64,000 nt of DNA from Pseudomonas sp. HAR-UPW-AIA-41 (lineage in GTDB: Bacteria; Pseudomonadota; Gammaproteobacteria; Pseudomonadales; Pseudomonadaceae), in the NCBI RefSeq assembly GCF_002304225.1, contig NZ_NSLB01000007.1, positions 1 through 64,000 of the forward strand, in the 5' to 3' direction. Of this stretch, positions 18,246 through 31,382 are shown piece by piece. The position numbers and the translations under genes were made by a program. Within the stretch, counting starts at the first letter, position 1. Every line of letters begins with the position of its first letter. Under the pieces are notes generated by a model, which saw only the letters and a list, made by a program, of their open reading frames with translations, had not been told where the DNA came from and did no database searches.

Positions 18246-20200
18246 ATGTCCCGTATTCCCGCTTTGGCACTCACGGCCCTTGCCTGCGCCACCAGTTCCT
18301 CTCTGTTTGCTGCTCCTCTGGAGCTGGAAGAAATGGTGGTGACCGCCACCGGTACTCCGCAGCCAATTGAAGATGTACAGGCCTCGGTCCAGGTGATCGA
18401 TCGTCAAGAGCTGAACCAGCACTCAGCTCATAGCGTCACCGAGGTGCTCAAGTCCGCCACCGGTGTACAAACCAACAATTCCGGTGCCACCGGCGCCATT
18501 TCGATTCGCGGCTTCAACAGCAACCAGAGCCTGGTACTGATCAACGGCCAGCGCCGTACCAACAATTACAGCAGCAACAACCCCAACCAGATCAGCACCT
18601 TCGATATCGAACGTATCGAGATCGTACGAGGCCCCATGTCCTCACTGTATGGCTCGGATGCATTGGGTGGGGTCGTCAACATCATCACGCGCCAGCCGGG
18701 TGAAGACCCGGGGATCAGCACTCAGGTAACCGCCGGTGCCGCACGCGAGGGACGCGAAACCCTGCAGACAGGGCTCAACGCACGCTTTGGCGACAGTACC
18801 CTGGGCCACTCGCTGACGCTGGAACAGGAGCAGCGCCAGCCTCTGCACCACGAGGATTCGACTCAGGACGATGCCGGGCGGCTGATCAACCTGTCGGCCG
18901 CCTACCGAGGCAAGTGGACACCGAATGAGGTGCAATCGCTGGGCTGGGCAGTAGAAATTTTCGATCGCGACAATGACCGCGATGCCGAAGCACTGGTGCG
19001 CCGCCCCGGTGGCGGCCCGCCTGTCTTCGATAGCGTGGCTTACAGCAACTATGAAGACGAGCAACGCAATTTCTACGGCCTCGACTATCAACGACTGATC
19101 GGTGCCGGCGAACTCAAACTGCGCAGCAGTTATGGCCGCAGCAGCGGTGCTACCAACCGCAGCTTCCCCGAGACGCTGAAAGAAAACACGCTCTACAAGC
19201 AATACCAAAGTGACGCGCTGTATAGCCTGCCGATCTTCGACAGCCACAAGCTGACTCTCGGCGGTGGCTATAACCGTGACGAGCTGGATGTGACCATCAA
19301 CTCGCAGTCGGCGGCCCGCGATAACAGCTTTGCGCTGCTGCAGGACGAATGGCAGATCAATGAGTCGTGGACACTGGTTGCCGGCGGCCGCTATGACCGC
19401 TTCGACGACTTCGACAACGCCCTCACCCCCAAAGCCAGTCTGGGTTGGAGTGATGAAGGCTGGCGCGCCCGCCTGGGTTATGGCGAAGGCTTCCGCGCCC
19501 CCTCGCTACTGGAGCAGTACGCCAGCTTCAGTCGCGGCGGTGGCTCCAGCGTCATCACCGGCAACCCGGACCTGCAGCCAGAACAATCGAAATCCTGGGA
19601 GCTGGCGTTCGGCCGCACCTTGGGCGATCTCGATCTGGATGCCGTGCTGCACCACAGTGACGTGGATGACCTGATCAACGCGCGCCTGGTGCGCAGCGTG
19701 CCCATTGGTGGCGGTCGCTTCCGGGGCTTCTATGAGTATGAAAACGTGGACAAGGCACGTATCCGTGGCCTTGAGCTGAATGCCAAGTGGCAAGCCACCG
19801 ACGCTCTGACCCTGCAAGCCGGCTATGACTGGCTGGATGCCATTGATGCCAATACGGATCAACGTCTGGAAGGCCGTGCTCGGCGCACCTACCGCCTGGA
19901 AAGCAGCTATGCCCTGGCTGAAGACTGGCGCGTCACGCCCGCGCCCGCCACACCGGCGACTACCTGTCGCGCAAGCCGGACTGCCGGGTCAACTGCCCGC
20001 TGTATGACACCCGTCAGACGCTGGTCGATCTGAACATCAGCCACAACCTGACCGAGCAGGTCGAGCTGTTTACCGGGATCGACAACGTCTTCGATCAGCG
20101 TGACCCCAGCAACTACGTCAACAACAACGCCGGCACTGGCGGCGGCAGGACCGATCCTGACGCCCGCTATTTCTACGTCGGCAGCCGTGTCGAGTTCTGA
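18246..20200 (+). pseudogene. TonB-dependent outer-membrane receptor, CirA-like, frameshifted
   Basis: The first ~560 residues encode a normal TonB-dependent receptor: signal peptide (MSRIPALALTALACATSSSLFA), TonB box LEEMVVTATG, plug domain (VLINGQRR, IEIVRGPMSSLYGSDALGGVVNII) and barrel strands. Near 19935-19945 the frame breaks after EDWRVT. The original frame then reads low-complexity sequence to a stop at 20033. The next frame continues as an ordinary barrel end (RHTGDYLSRKPDC, GIDNVFDQRDPSNY) and finishes with RYFYVGSRVEF at 20200, with the expected terminal Phe. One base is missing in a GC-rich run (gtcacgcccgcgcccgcc). It may be a real inactivation, a phase switch or a sequencing error. 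Confidence 0.85.
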
Positions 20201-20248
20201 GCCTAACGCGCCTGCCGGCCTCCGCGCCGGCAGGTTGAGGAAAACCAC

Positions 20249-21679
20249 ATGAACGAACACATCATTGCGCGGGAAAGCCATTCAAAAGCTACGGCACGCG
20301 GCCTGAATCTGACGGGCCTGCCCCTGCTTGGCCCGGTACTGCGCCACCCAGTATTCATGACCAGCCTGCAACTGATCAGCGTCTCGCTGTTACTGCTGGC
20401 CATTGGTCTGGGGATTTTCAGTGAAGACCGCAAGGACGGCCTCACCGTCCTGTTGTTCTGGGGCATCTTCTGGCCCTTGCTGACCTGCGTGATCACCCCC
20501 AGCCTGGGACCGGCATTCTGTGCCGTCTGCCCGCATGGCGCGCTGGGTAAGTGGCTGCAACGCTTCAGCCTGAAGCGGCGCTTTCCCAGGGCCCTGCGGG
20601 GCGCCTGGATCAGCCTGAGCCTGATATTCCTGGGCTATTGGGTACTGGCTTTCAGCGCCCCCAGCTTGCTGAGCGCCTCCACTCAAACCACAGCCTGGTA
20701 CTTCCTGCTGTTCACCCTGTTCGCTGTCGGCTGCTTCCTGTTCTATGCCGACATGGCCTACTGCAAGCACATCTGTCCGCTGGGTCGGGTGCTGGCCAGT
20801 CACGGCAAGGCTGGGGGCCTGAGCATCCGCACTGAACAAAGCGACTGCAGCAGTTGCAGCACCTTCGAATGCGCCAAAGCCTGTCATTACCACCTGTCGC
20901 CGTTCCGCTTCGAGGAACGCAACAACATGGACAACTGCACCCTGTGCCTCGATTGCGTGCAAGCCTGCGACAGCGCCGAACTGCACTGGATGCGTCCGGG
21001 CAAAAACCTGAGCCAGCCCATCAAACGCGCTGATCCACATGACTACTGGGTAATCATCCTGATTCTGGCCATTGCCGGCGTGGGTATTCAGTTTCTGCAC
21101 GGTTTGCAACACACCGGCCTGCGCGACAGCCTGCCGTGGAATGTGGCTGGCCAGTGGCTGCACCAAAGCCTGGCGCTGAGCACCGATACCTGGAATCTCT
21201 CTGGGCTGCTGGCACTGCTGCTCGCCCTACTGCTGACCGTGCCTGTTGCGACGCTGGGCTATCGGGCGGCAGCGCGCCTACTCAAACAACCGCCACAGAC
21301 ACTGGCACTCGACCTGGCTTACGCACTGGCACCCATGGCCATCCTCGGCCTGATCCCCCATGCGGTTGGTACCTTTGCCATGAAGTACGGCCCGGCGCTG
21401 GTCAATGAAACAGGCGCATTACTCGGCTACGCCTGGCATGCCGAGCCCTTCGCCCAACGCGGCGATACCTGGCTGAAGGTCGTCAACCTGCTGCCCTGGC
21501 TGGGCATACTCTGGAGCCTGCGACTGACTTGGCAACGGGCCTCGCGCTGGACAACCGGCAAGGCACAACTGCTCGCCATCTGGGCGCTGGCCTGCGCGCC
21601 AATCTGGCTATATAGCGCGGTGATGCTGATTAAAGTGGCGGCATTTATCCTGTTGCCACTGCCACATATGCATCACTGA
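20249..21679 (+). CDS. Membrane-bound polyferredoxin (NapH/CcoG-like 4Fe-4S protein)
   Basis: A 476-residue inner-membrane protein. Several hydrophobic segments flank cysteine motifs typical of NapH/NosR/CcoG-like proteins: CAVCPHG, CKHICPLGR, then a dicluster ferredoxin region CSSCSTFECAKAC and CTLCLDCVQAC. The C-terminal half has about five further membrane helices. It should carry electrons across or along the membrane to an unknown acceptor. It follows the TonB receptor by 48 bases and probably belongs to the same transcript, suggesting a role in reducing an imported metal or metallophore (inference). TTGAGG before the ATG is the ribosome-binding site. Confidence 0.85.
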   Translation: MNEHIIARESHSKATARGLNLTGLPLLGPVLRHPVFMTSLQLISVSLLLLAIGLGIFSEDRKDGLTVLLFWGIFWPLLTCVITPSLGPAFCAVCPHGALGKWLQRFSLKRRFPRALRGAWISLSLIFLGYWVLAFSAPSLLSASTQTTAWYFLLFTLFAVGCFLFYADMAYCKHICPLGRVLASHGKAGGLSIRTEQSDCSSCSTFECAKACHYHLSPFRFEERNNMDNCTLCLDCVQACDSAELHWMRPGKNLSQPIKRADPHDYWVIILILAIAGVGIQFLHGLQHTGLRDSLPWNVAGQWLHQSLALSTDTWNLSGLLALLLALLLTVPVATLGYRAAARLLKQPPQTLALDLAYALAPMAILGLIPHAVGTFAMKYGPALVNETGALLGYAWHAEPFAQRGDTWLKVVNLLPWLGILWSLRLTWQRASRWTTGKAQLLAIWALACAPIWLYSAVMLIKVAAFILLPLPHMHH

Positions 21680-21693
21680 ACCTGGCACCCATC

Positions 21694-21723
21694 GAGTGAC
21701 TGGCCGCAATGGTCCAGTCGCTC
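21694..21723. terminator. Hairpin between convergent genes
   Basis: GAGTGACTGG (21694-21703) and CCAGTCGCTC (21714-21723) pair with one mismatch around a 10-base loop. It lies between the convergent polyferredoxin and DUF2207 genes. No strong T-tract follows, so termination strength is uncertain. Confidence 0.45.
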
Positions 21724-21732
21724 TTCAGGCTC

Positions 21733-23649
21733 TTACCAGCCGCCACCGCCACCGCCGCCACTGCCACCACCGGATGAACCGCCGCCCGAGGAACCGCTGG
21801 ACGACGATGAACTGGCCGGTGGCGTAGCCGCGCTGGCAGTGGCACTGACCAGGCTGCTCGACAGTGCCGAGCTGAGTGCCTGTGGCGAGCTGAAAGTGCT
21901 GCGCGCACGGTACCAGTCGGGCTGATAGTCACGCTGGCTCTGATCGATCAGACCGCTTTGCAGGGCGGCACTGAAGCGCGCACTCCATTGCTCCTCAACC
22001 CCCAGCGCCATGGCATAGGGCAGGTGCTGCTCGTACAGAGCAATGCTCATGGCCGGGGCGTCGGCAGCACGCGCCAGCACATCTGTCTCGGCCAAGCTCA
22101 GGTACTCGCGGTAGCCCTCGGCCTCGTCGAGCAAACGGCGACCCTCGACCGTGGGCGCTTCCAGCCAGAAGAAGAAACCGATCACCAGCGCCAGAAGGCC
22201 GGCCAGTATCACCAGCAGCAACGGCGAACTCACCGATACCAGCAGGCCCAGGCCGATACAGGAGGCCAGCAGGAACATGCCGCCGCCGAACAGCAGCGGT
22301 ATGCGCGTGCCCCAACTGCTTTCACCGATCGCCAGCTTGGCCAGCAATCCTCCCGGCAGACCGAAGCCGAAAGTGAACAGCAGGCCGCCAATGGCCATGC
22401 CCAGATCATCGCCAGGAGCAACGCCCAGCAGCACGCTGCCAAGAATGCCGATGATCGCCAGCACCAGACCGCGCGCCCAGGCGCCGCGATTGCGGCTGAA
22501 CCACAGCGCCCCCTCGGTCTCCAGTCGATCGCACAGGCGCTTGTGCGCCTCGGCCAGCTTCGGCTCATAGCTGCTGCCCAGGGTCAGCGTCTTGCTCTGC
22601 GCGCCGTTGGGAAACAGCAGGCGCAGTGGCTCCAGTTCCGCCGGCTGCAGATCGTCGCGAGGCTGGCTGCCGGGCTTGAGCTGGAAGCCGTCGGCGCGCG
22701 GCCGGTCCTCCAGGCGCACATGGCCGCGAATGGCCCAGTCGGTGAAACAGATGCCGAGCGCCTTGGCCTCATTCAGAGTGCCGCGCGTCCACAGGTAGGC
22801 GACATCCACCGGCAGCAGCCCCTTGGGGGCGACAAAGCGCGGGATCAGGATGCCCTTGTGCGGATCGCGACCGACCCTGCGCCAGGTCTGCCAGTAGTAG
22901 CCCAGGGTGGTCAGCAACATGGCAAGGCCGAAGCTCAGGCCGGCGTTGTCGAACAGCACGCGCAGAAAGCGCTGACCCGCCACCGGCCGCTCGATCACGC
23001 CCGCCGGCCAGGCCACGGCCACCGTCAGCCCCTGGTAAGCCTCCAGCGGCGCCGTGGTGCGCAGGCGCAGGCGGTTGTCACTCTGCTCCAGTACCTCATA
23101 ATCCTGCCCGTGCGAACCATTGCCGCCGGTGTAACCGGCCAGCTCGGCAATGCGCGCACCGGCAGGCAGGCTCAGGTCCACGGAGGCTTGCTGGATGGGA
23201 AAACTCCAGCCATTGCCGGTGACGTTCCAGTACAGCTCGTCGACGCCCGGACGGGCAATCAGCTGCGGGTCGACGCGGTAATGCAGTTCATAGGTGTAGC
23301 GCCCCGGCTCCAACAGGATGTCCGGCGAGCCCAGGTAGAAACGCTGATAGGCCCCCTGACGCTCACGCTTCACCGACTCGGGGTGGCCATTGCGGGTGGC
23401 GGTGAGCTTGTTGATCGGCGTCTGCCGCACCAGTCCCCAAGGCAGACTGTAGCGCACCGGAATATCGCGGTAGATGCCGCGGCGGATGTCGCGCCCTTCG
23501 GCCTGTACGGTGATGCGTTCAGTCACCGTCAGCATGCCGTCACGGCCGAGGCCGAGCTCGACGGCAAAATCCTCGATCACCTCGGCCGCCGGCAATCCCA
23601 GCGGCCACAGGCACAGGCTTAGCAACAGTACACGCCAGCATCCTTGCAT
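21733..23649 (-). CDS. DUF2207 membrane protein with Gly/Ser-rich tail
   Basis: A 638-residue protein with a signal peptide (cleaved about residue 22, LPAAE). A periplasmic DUF2207 beta-rich domain begins IEDFAVELGLGRDG. A membrane helix follows near residue 235, then a cytoplasmic domain and another hydrophobic cluster near residues 400-490. The C-terminus is a low-complexity Ser/Gly tail ending GGGGGGGW. Such tails are usual in DUF2207 proteins, whose function is unknown. It starts one base after the lemA-like stop codon, and the two families commonly occur together. Membrane stress or envelope roles are suggested for LemA partners, but nothing here proves it. Confidence 0.88.
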   Translation of the reverse strand: MQGCWRVLLLSLCLWPLGLPAAEVIEDFAVELGLGRDGMLTVTERITVQAEGRDIRRGIYRDIPVRYSLPWGLVRQTPINKLTATRNGHPESVKRERQGAYQRFYLGSPDILLEPGRYTYELHYRVDPQLIARPGVDELYWNVTGNGWSFPIQQASVDLSLPAGARIAELAGYTGGNGSHGQDYEVLEQSDNRLRLRTTAPLEAYQGLTVAVAWPAGVIERPVAGQRFLRVLFDNAGLSFGLAMLLTTLGYYWQTWRRVGRDPHKGILIPRFVAPKGLLPVDVAYLWTRGTLNEAKALGICFTDWAIRGHVRLEDRPRADGFQLKPGSQPRDDLQPAELEPLRLLFPNGAQSKTLTLGSSYEPKLAEAHKRLCDRLETEGALWFSRNRGAWARGLVLAIIGILGSVLLGVAPGDDLGMAIGGLLFTFGFGLPGGLLAKLAIGESSWGTRIPLLFGGGMFLLASCIGLGLLVSVSSPLLLVILAGLLALVIGFFFWLEAPTVEGRRLLDEAEGYREYLSLAETDVLARAADAPAMSIALYEQHLPYAMALGVEEQWSARFSAALQSGLIDQSQRDYQPDWYRARSTFSSPQALSSALSSSLVSATASAATPPASSSSSSGSSGGGSSGGGSGGGGGGGW

Positions 23650-23650
23650 C

Positions 23651-24214
23651 TCAGAACTCCAGTTTGGGGGACTGCCCTTCCTCGGGCGCCGCCAGGGCAA
23701 AGTACTCGGCCGGGGTGAAGTTGAACAGGCGCGCCAGCAGGTTGCTTGGCGCCGACTCCACCAGCACGTTCAACTCGCGCACCGCGCCGTTGTAATAGCG
23801 CCGCGCCATCTGGATATGCTCCTCGCACTCGCTGATGGCCTGCTGCAACTCAAGGAACTGGCCATCGGCCTTGAGTTCCGGGTATGCCTCTACCAGAGCA
23901 AACAGCTGGCGCAGGCTGCCGGACAACTGCGCCTCCACCGGCGCACGCGCCGCCAGCGCGGCTTCGCCCAGCTCCAGCGCACGGCTGCGTTCGTTCACCA
24001 GCGCCTGCAGCGTGTCCTGCTCATGGGCCATGTACTGGCGCACGCAACCGACCAGCGCCGGAATCAGACTGGAACGGCGCTTGAGCTGCACATCCACGCC
24101 ACTGCTGGCCTCAGCCACCCGCTGACGGTTGAACACCAGACGGTTGTAGACCCACACGCCCCAGCCCAGCAGCGCCACGCCACCGAGCAGCACGATCAGC
24201 GTTCCCTGACCCAT
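23651..24214 (-). CDS. LemA family protein
   Basis: A 187-residue LemA protein. One N-terminal membrane helix (about residues 5-20, LIVLLGGVALLGWGVW) is followed by VYNRLVFNRQRV and a long helical-bundle region with LKRRSSLIPALVG and the conserved end LLARLFNFTPAEYFAL. The usual topology puts the helical part outside the inner membrane. The ATG at 24214 has AGGATGG before it; in-frame starts further upstream lack one. It is co-transcribed with the DUF2207 gene. Biochemical function unknown. Confidence 0.9.
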   Translation of the reverse strand: MGQGTLIVLLGGVALLGWGVWVYNRLVFNRQRVAEASSGVDVQLKRRSSLIPALVGCVRQYMAHEQDTLQALVNERSRALELGEAALAARAPVEAQLSGSLRQLFALVEAYPELKADGQFLELQQAISECEEHIQMARRYYNGAVRELNVLVESAPSNLLARLFNFTPAEYFALAAPEEGQSPKLEF

Positions 24215-24335
24215 CCCGCCATCCTCATCCGGTGCCATCCGAAATGGACGGCACACCGATGAACAAGGCTACTGCATCAGCGCTTCGTCGTGCGTGACTG
24301 GTTGCACTTTGTCGGGATTGACCGCTCTTCCGCAG

Positions 24336-24362
24336 AAAAGCCGCCAGAAGCAGCGGCTTTTT
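24336..24362 (-). terminator. Rho-independent terminator of glmS
   Basis: AAAAGCCGC (24336-24344) pairs with GCGGCTTTT (24353-24361). On the minus strand the stem ends in a T-run, directly after the glmS stop. Confidence 0.85.
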
Positions 24363-24366
24363 CGCG

Positions 24367-26202
<1,836 letters not shown>

Positions 26203-26214
26203 AGGCAATGCTCC

Positions 26215-26985
26215 TTAAGCAGTCGGACTGGCGAGAATCACTCTGATCCCTCGCTCAGCCAGTTGTTCCTGCGCTGCCTTGGGCAGGCGCGTATCGGTAA
26301 TCAGGGTGTGGATGCTGCTCCAGGGCAGCTCCAGGTTGGGCATCTTGCGCCCGAGCTTGTCGCTCTCGGCCAGCACTATGACTTCGCGCGCCACCTCGGC
26401 CATAACCCGTGACAGGCCCAGCAGCTCATTGAAGGTGGTGGTGCCGCGCTCAGGATCGAGCCCTGCGGCACCGATGAACAGCTGGTCGAAGTCGTAGGAG
26501 CGCAGCACCTGTTCGGCCACCTGGCCCTGGAAGGATTCCGAGTGAGGATCCCAGGTGCCACCGGTCATCAGCAGCACCGGCTCGTGCTCCAGCTCGCGCA
26601 GGGCATTGGCCACGTTCAGCGAGTTGGTCATCACCACCAGACCGGGCTTGTGGCCCAGCTGCGGAATCATCGCCGCCGTGGTGCTGCCACTGTCTATGAT
26701 GACTCGTGCGTGTTCGCGAATCAGCTGTACCGCCGCCCGGGCAATCGCCAGCTTGTACGGCGACAAGGGTTGCGCAGGCTCGCCAATCAGCTCCTGCGGC
26801 ATCGATTGCGCCCCACCATAGCGGCGCAGCAGCAGGCCGTTCTTCTCCAGCTCGGCAAGGTCCTTGCGAATGGTCACTTCCGACGTGGCGAACGCCTTGG
26901 CCAGAGCATCGACACTCACCTCGCCCTGCTCGTTGAGCAAGGCAAGGATGGCATGGCGCCGCTGGGGGGTATTGCGTTTCGACAT
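26215..26985 (-). CDS. DeoR/GlpR-family transcription regulator upstream of glmS
   Basis: A 256-residue DeoR-family repressor. The N-terminal helix-turn-helix is at about residues 6-60 (RRHAILALLNEQGEVSV, TSEVTIRKDLAELEKNG). The C-terminal DeoRC sensor domain holds the phosphosugar-binding motifs IDSGSTTAAM and FIGAAGLDPERG. The ATG at 26985 is preferred to an upstream TTG because it gives the family N-terminus. A 13-bp palindrome lies 7 bases upstream. It probably senses an amino-sugar or sugar phosphate and controls itself and glmS, which follows in the same operon (inference). Confidence 0.9.
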   Translation of the reverse strand: MSKRNTPQRRHAILALLNEQGEVSVDALAKAFATSEVTIRKDLAELEKNGLLLRRYGGAQSMPQELIGEPAQPLSPYKLAIARAAVQLIREHARVIIDSGSTTAAMIPQLGHKPGLVVMTNSLNVANALRELEHEPVLLMTGGTWDPHSESFQGQVAEQVLRSYDFDQLFIGAAGLDPERGTTTFNELLGLSRVMAEVAREVIVLAESDKLGRKMPNLELPWSSIHTLITDTRLPKAAQEQLAERGIRVILASPTA

Positions 26986-26992
26986 CTTTAAG

Positions 26993-27005
26993 TTTCGATT
27001 CGAAA
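26993..27005. promoter_or_regulatory. Palindromic operator before the DeoR-glmS operon
   Basis: TTTCGATTCGAAA is a perfect inverted repeat around a central T. TTTCG...CGAAA half-sites are typical of DeoR/GlpR-family operators. Its position just upstream of the regulator's ATG suggests autoregulation. Confidence 0.65.
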
Positions 27006-27061
27006 GATAATGACGCAAATCAAAACCTAAGACGCTTACAAGGTCAACCCGGAAAACGACA

Positions 27062-27083
27062 AAAGGCGGCCTGAGCCGCCTTT
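27062..27083 (-). terminator. Rho-independent terminator of glmU
   Basis: AAAGGCGGC (27062-27070) pairs perfectly with GCCGCCTTT (27075-27083) around loop CTGA. On the minus strand it is followed by TTTT, downstream of glmU. Confidence 0.85.
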
Positions 27084-27091
27084 CAATCGCC

Positions 27092-27118
27092 GGGTTTCGC
27101 CGCGACGCGGCTTAACCC
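27092..27118. repeat. REP-like imperfect palindrome
   Basis: GGGTT, GCCGCG, A, CGCGGC, AACCC form a nested hairpin (27092-27104 with 27106-27118, one or two mismatches). A second imperfect inverted stretch (GGGTATCG / CGCTCCACCC) follows at 27125-27145. This resembles dispersed extragenic palindromes of Pseudomonas; copy number cannot be judged here. Confidence 0.4.
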
Positions 27119-27148
27119 ACTGCAGGGTATCGCTACGCTCCACCCAGC

Positions 27149-28507
27149 CTACTTTTTAGTCGGGCGCTTCCAGCCTTCGATATTGCGCTGCTTGGCACGG
27201 CCGACGGCCAGGGCCTTGGACGGCACGTCCTGGGTCACGGTGGAGCCCGCCCCGGTGGTGGCGCCATCGCCCAGGGTCACTGGCGCAACCAGGGAGCTGT
27301 TGGAGCCGATGAAGACGTCCTCGCCCATCACCGTCTTGAACTTGTTGGCACCGTCGTAGTTGCAGGTGATGGTGCCGGCGCCGATGTTGGTACGCGCACC
27401 AATCTCGGCATCCCCCAGATAGCTCAGGTGACCGGCCTTGGCGCCTTCGCCCAGTACGGCATTCTTCAGTTCGACGAAGTTGCCGACATGCGCTTTGGCG
27501 CCGAGCTTCGCGCCCGGACGCAAGCGGGCAAACGGACCGCAATCGGCGCCCTCGCCCAACTCGGCACCTTCCAGATGGCTGTTGGCTTTGACGATGGCGC
27601 CGCGGCGCAGGATGGAGTCCTTGATCACACAGTTGGCGCCGATCTGCACGCCATCCTCGATGACTACCTTGCCTTCGAGGATCACGTTGATGTCGATCTG
27701 CACATCACGACCTACAGTCACTTCGCCCCGCAGATCGAAGCGGGCCGGGTCGAGCAGGGTCACGCCCTGGGTCATCAGGCGGCGGGCGGCCCGCTGCTGG
27801 TAGTAACGCTCCAGTTGCGCCAGCTGGATGCGATCGTTGGCACCCAGCACTTCCATTTCTTCCTGCGCGGTTTCCGTGGCCACCACCAGTCCGTCGGCCA
27901 CAGCCATGGCAATCACGTCGGTCAGGTAGTACTCGCCCTGGGCATTGCTGTTGGACAAACGCCCAAGCCAGTCACCCAGGTGCTTGCCCGGTACGGCGAG
28001 AATGCCGGTGTTGCCTTCGCGAATGGTGCGCTGGGCTTCGCTGGCATCCTTGTGTTCGACAATGGCCTGCACAATGCCGGCCTCGTCGCGAATGATGCGT
28101 CCGTAGCCGGTTGGATCGGCCAGATTGACGGTGAGCAGGCCCAACTGGGAGTCGCTGGCCTGTGCCAGCAGACGGCTGAGGGTTTCCACCTGGGTCAGCG
28201 GCACGTCACCGTAAAGAATCAGAACCTTGTCCGCCTCGATATGCGGCAATGCCTGCGCCACAGCATGCCCGGTACCGAGCTGTTCGGCCTGCAGAACAAA
28301 GTCGACATCGTCTGCCGCCAGGCGCTCGCGCACCAGTTCAGCGCCATGACCGATCACCACATGGATCTTGCGCGGCGAGAGCTGACGGGCCGTATCGATC
28401 ACATGAGCGAGCATGGATTTGCCGGCTACCGGGTGCAGCACCTTGGGCAGCGCCGAGCGCATGCGTGTGCCCTGACCGGCTGCGAGAATGACGATATCGA
28501 GAGACAT
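27149..28507 (-). CDS. glmU: Bifunctional GlmU: GlcN-1-P acetyltransferase / UDP-GlcNAc pyrophosphorylase
   Basis: A 452-residue cytosolic enzyme making UDP-GlcNAc for peptidoglycan and LPS. The N-terminal uridyltransferase domain has [19 protein letters not shown] (residues 8-26). The C-terminal half is a left-handed beta-helix of hexapeptide repeats ([17 protein letters not shown]) containing the acetyltransferase site ([24 protein letters not shown] region). The ATG at 28507 is chosen; an upstream alternative adds 14 residues not found in the family. It lies downstream of the ATP synthase operon, behind that operon's terminator. Confidence 0.97.
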   Translation of the reverse strand: MSLDIVILAAGQGTRMRSALPKVLHPVAGKSMLAHVIDTARQLSPRKIHVVIGHGAELVRERLAADDVDFVLQAEQLGTGHAVAQALPHIEADKVLILYGDVPLTQVETLSRLLAQASDSQLGLLTVNLADPTGYGRIIRDEAGIVQAIVEHKDASEAQRTIREGNTGILAVPGKHLGDWLGRLSNSNAQGEYYLTDVIAMAVADGLVVATETAQEEMEVLGANDRIQLAQLERYYQQRAARRLMTQGVTLLDPARFDLRGEVTVGRDVQIDINVILEGKVVIEDGVQIGANCVIKDSILRRGAIVKANSHLEGAELGEGADCGPFARLRPGAKLGAKAHVGNFVELKNAVLGEGAKAGHLSYLGDAEIGARTNIGAGTITCNYDGANKFKTVMGEDVFIGSNSSLVAPVTLGDGATTGAGSTVTQDVPSKALAVGRAKQRNIEGWKRPTKK

Positions 28508-28553
28508 GATGACTTCCTTAAATCCCTGGAACGGGTAAATCACAGACAAGAAA

Positions 28554-28575
28554 AAGGGTAGCCGAGGCTACCCTT
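28554..28575 (-). terminator. Rho-independent terminator of the atp operon
   Basis: AAGGGTAGCC (28554-28563) pairs with GGCTACCCTT (28566-28575). On the minus strand the hairpin is followed by TTTTTCTT, 28 bases after the atpC stop. Confidence 0.9.
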
Positions 28576-28603
28576 CTCTTACGCTTTGCCTTGCAACCGC
28601 AGA

Positions 28604-29023
28604 TCAGTAGCGATTACGCATCTGACGCACGGTACGCAGCTGAGCAGCGGCTTCCGCCAGACGAGCGGCGGCAGAACCGTAGTCGAACTCCGCGCCCTTG
28701 GCGTGCAGAGCCTTCTCCGCTTCCTGCAGCGACTGCTGAGCAGCGGCTTCATCGAGATCGGCAGCGCGAATCGCGGTGTCGGCAAGAACCTTGACCATGT
28801 TCGGTTGCACTTCGAGGAAACCACCGGAGATGTAGAACACCTCCTGCTCGCCGCCCTGCTTGATCACACGGATCGGACCCGGCTTGAGATCGGTGATCAG
28901 CGGGGCGTGACCCGGAGCGATACCCAGATCGCCCAGGTTGCCGTGCGCAACCACCATCTCCACCAGACCGGAGAAAATCTCCGCTTCGGCGCTGACGATA
29001 TCGCAATGGACAGTAATAGCCAT
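28604..29023 (-). CDS. atpC: ATP synthase F1 epsilon subunit
   Basis: A 139-residue epsilon subunit, part of the rotor stalk of F1. The N-terminal beta-sandwich ([38 protein letters not shown]) is followed by the two-helix C-terminal domain (about residues 90-139) that can inhibit the enzyme. It is the last gene of the operon, 41 bases after atpD and just before the terminator. Length matches the gammaproteobacterial form. Confidence 0.97.
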   Translation of the reverse strand: MAITVHCDIVSAEAEIFSGLVEMVVAHGNLGDLGIAPGHAPLITDLKPGPIRVIKQGGEQEVFYISGGFLEVQPNMVKVLADTAIRAADLDEAAAQQSLQEAEKALHAKGAEFDYGSAAARLAEAAAQLRTVRQMRNRY

Positions 29024-29064
29024 ACGCTTGCCTCACGAGCGCCCGTTGCCGGGCGCACAGGGGA

Positions 29065-30471
<1,407 letters not shown>

Positions 30472-31332
30472 TTAAACCGCGGCAGCGCCGCCGACGATTT
30501 CCGAAATTTCCTGGGTGATCGCAGCCTGACGAGCCTTGTTGTAGATCAACTGCAACTCTTTGATGAGTTCGCCGGCGTTGTCGGTGGCGTTCTTCATCGC
30601 GATCATCCGGGCTGCCTGTTCAGCAGCGATATTCTCAACCACTGCCTGGTACACCTGCGACTCCACATAACGCACCATCAGGCCGTCGAGCAGCTGTTTG
30701 GCGTCGGGTTCGTACAGGTAGTCCCAGTGGTGCTTGAGTTCAGCTTCCGGAGTAGCCACCAGCGGAACCAGTTGTTCCACCGTCGGCTTTTGCGTCATGG
30801 TATTGATGAACTTGTTCGAGACCACGGACAGACGATCGATGCGACCTTCGAGGTAAGCATCGAGCATGACCTTGACGCTACCGATCAGATCGTTGATCGA
30901 CGGTTCGTCGCCCAGGTGGCTGATCGCAGCAACAACGTTGCCACCAAAGTTGCGGAAGAATGCCGCACCCTTGCTGCCAACCACGCAGAGATCGATCTCC
31001 ACGCCTTGCTCACGATTGCTCGACATGTCCTTGACCAGAGCCTTGAACAGGTTGGTATTCAGACCACCGCACAGACCACGGTCCGAGCTCACCACGACAT
31101 AACCTACGCGCTTGATTTCGCGCTCGATCATGAACGGGTGGCGGTATTCCGGGTTGGCGTTGGCCAGATGACCAATTACCTGGCGGATACGCTCCGCATA
31201 GGGACGGCTCGACGCCATGCGCATTTGAGCTCTGCGCATTTTGCTGACCGCCACCTTTTCCATGGCGCTGGTGATCTTCTGCGTGCTTTTGATGCTCGCA
31301 ATCTTGCTGCGAATCTCTTTTGCGCCTGCCAT
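30472..31332 (-). CDS. atpG: ATP synthase F1 gamma subunit
   Basis: A 286-residue gamma subunit, the central rotating shaft. Its N- and C-terminal helices form the coiled coil ([20 protein letters not shown] and [20 protein letters not shown]). The conserved [10 protein letters not shown] segment lies near residue 87-96. Position between atpA and atpD is canonical. Confidence 0.97.
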   Translation of the reverse strand: MAGAKEIRSKIASIKSTQKITSAMEKVAVSKMRRAQMRMASSRPYAERIRQVIGHLANANPEYRHPFMIEREIKRVGYVVVSSDRGLCGGLNTNLFKALVKDMSSNREQGVEIDLCVVGSKGAAFFRNFGGNVVAAISHLGDEPSINDLIGSVKVMLDAYLEGRIDRLSVVSNKFINTMTQKPTVEQLVPLVATPEAELKHHWDYLYEPDAKQLLDGLMVRYVESQVYQAVVENIAAEQAARMIAMKNATDNAGELIKELQLIYNKARQAAITQEISEIVGGAAAV

Positions 31333-31382
31333 TTGACACCTATCAGGTTAGCAAGCGGGGATCTTGCGACCCCCGCTGCGGC

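Noticed and set aside
24336..24366. glmS ribozyme/riboswitch
   Set aside because: Only a terminator hairpin is seen after glmS, and the leader side is occupied by the DeoR-type gene; glmS ribozymes belong to Gram-positive bacteria.
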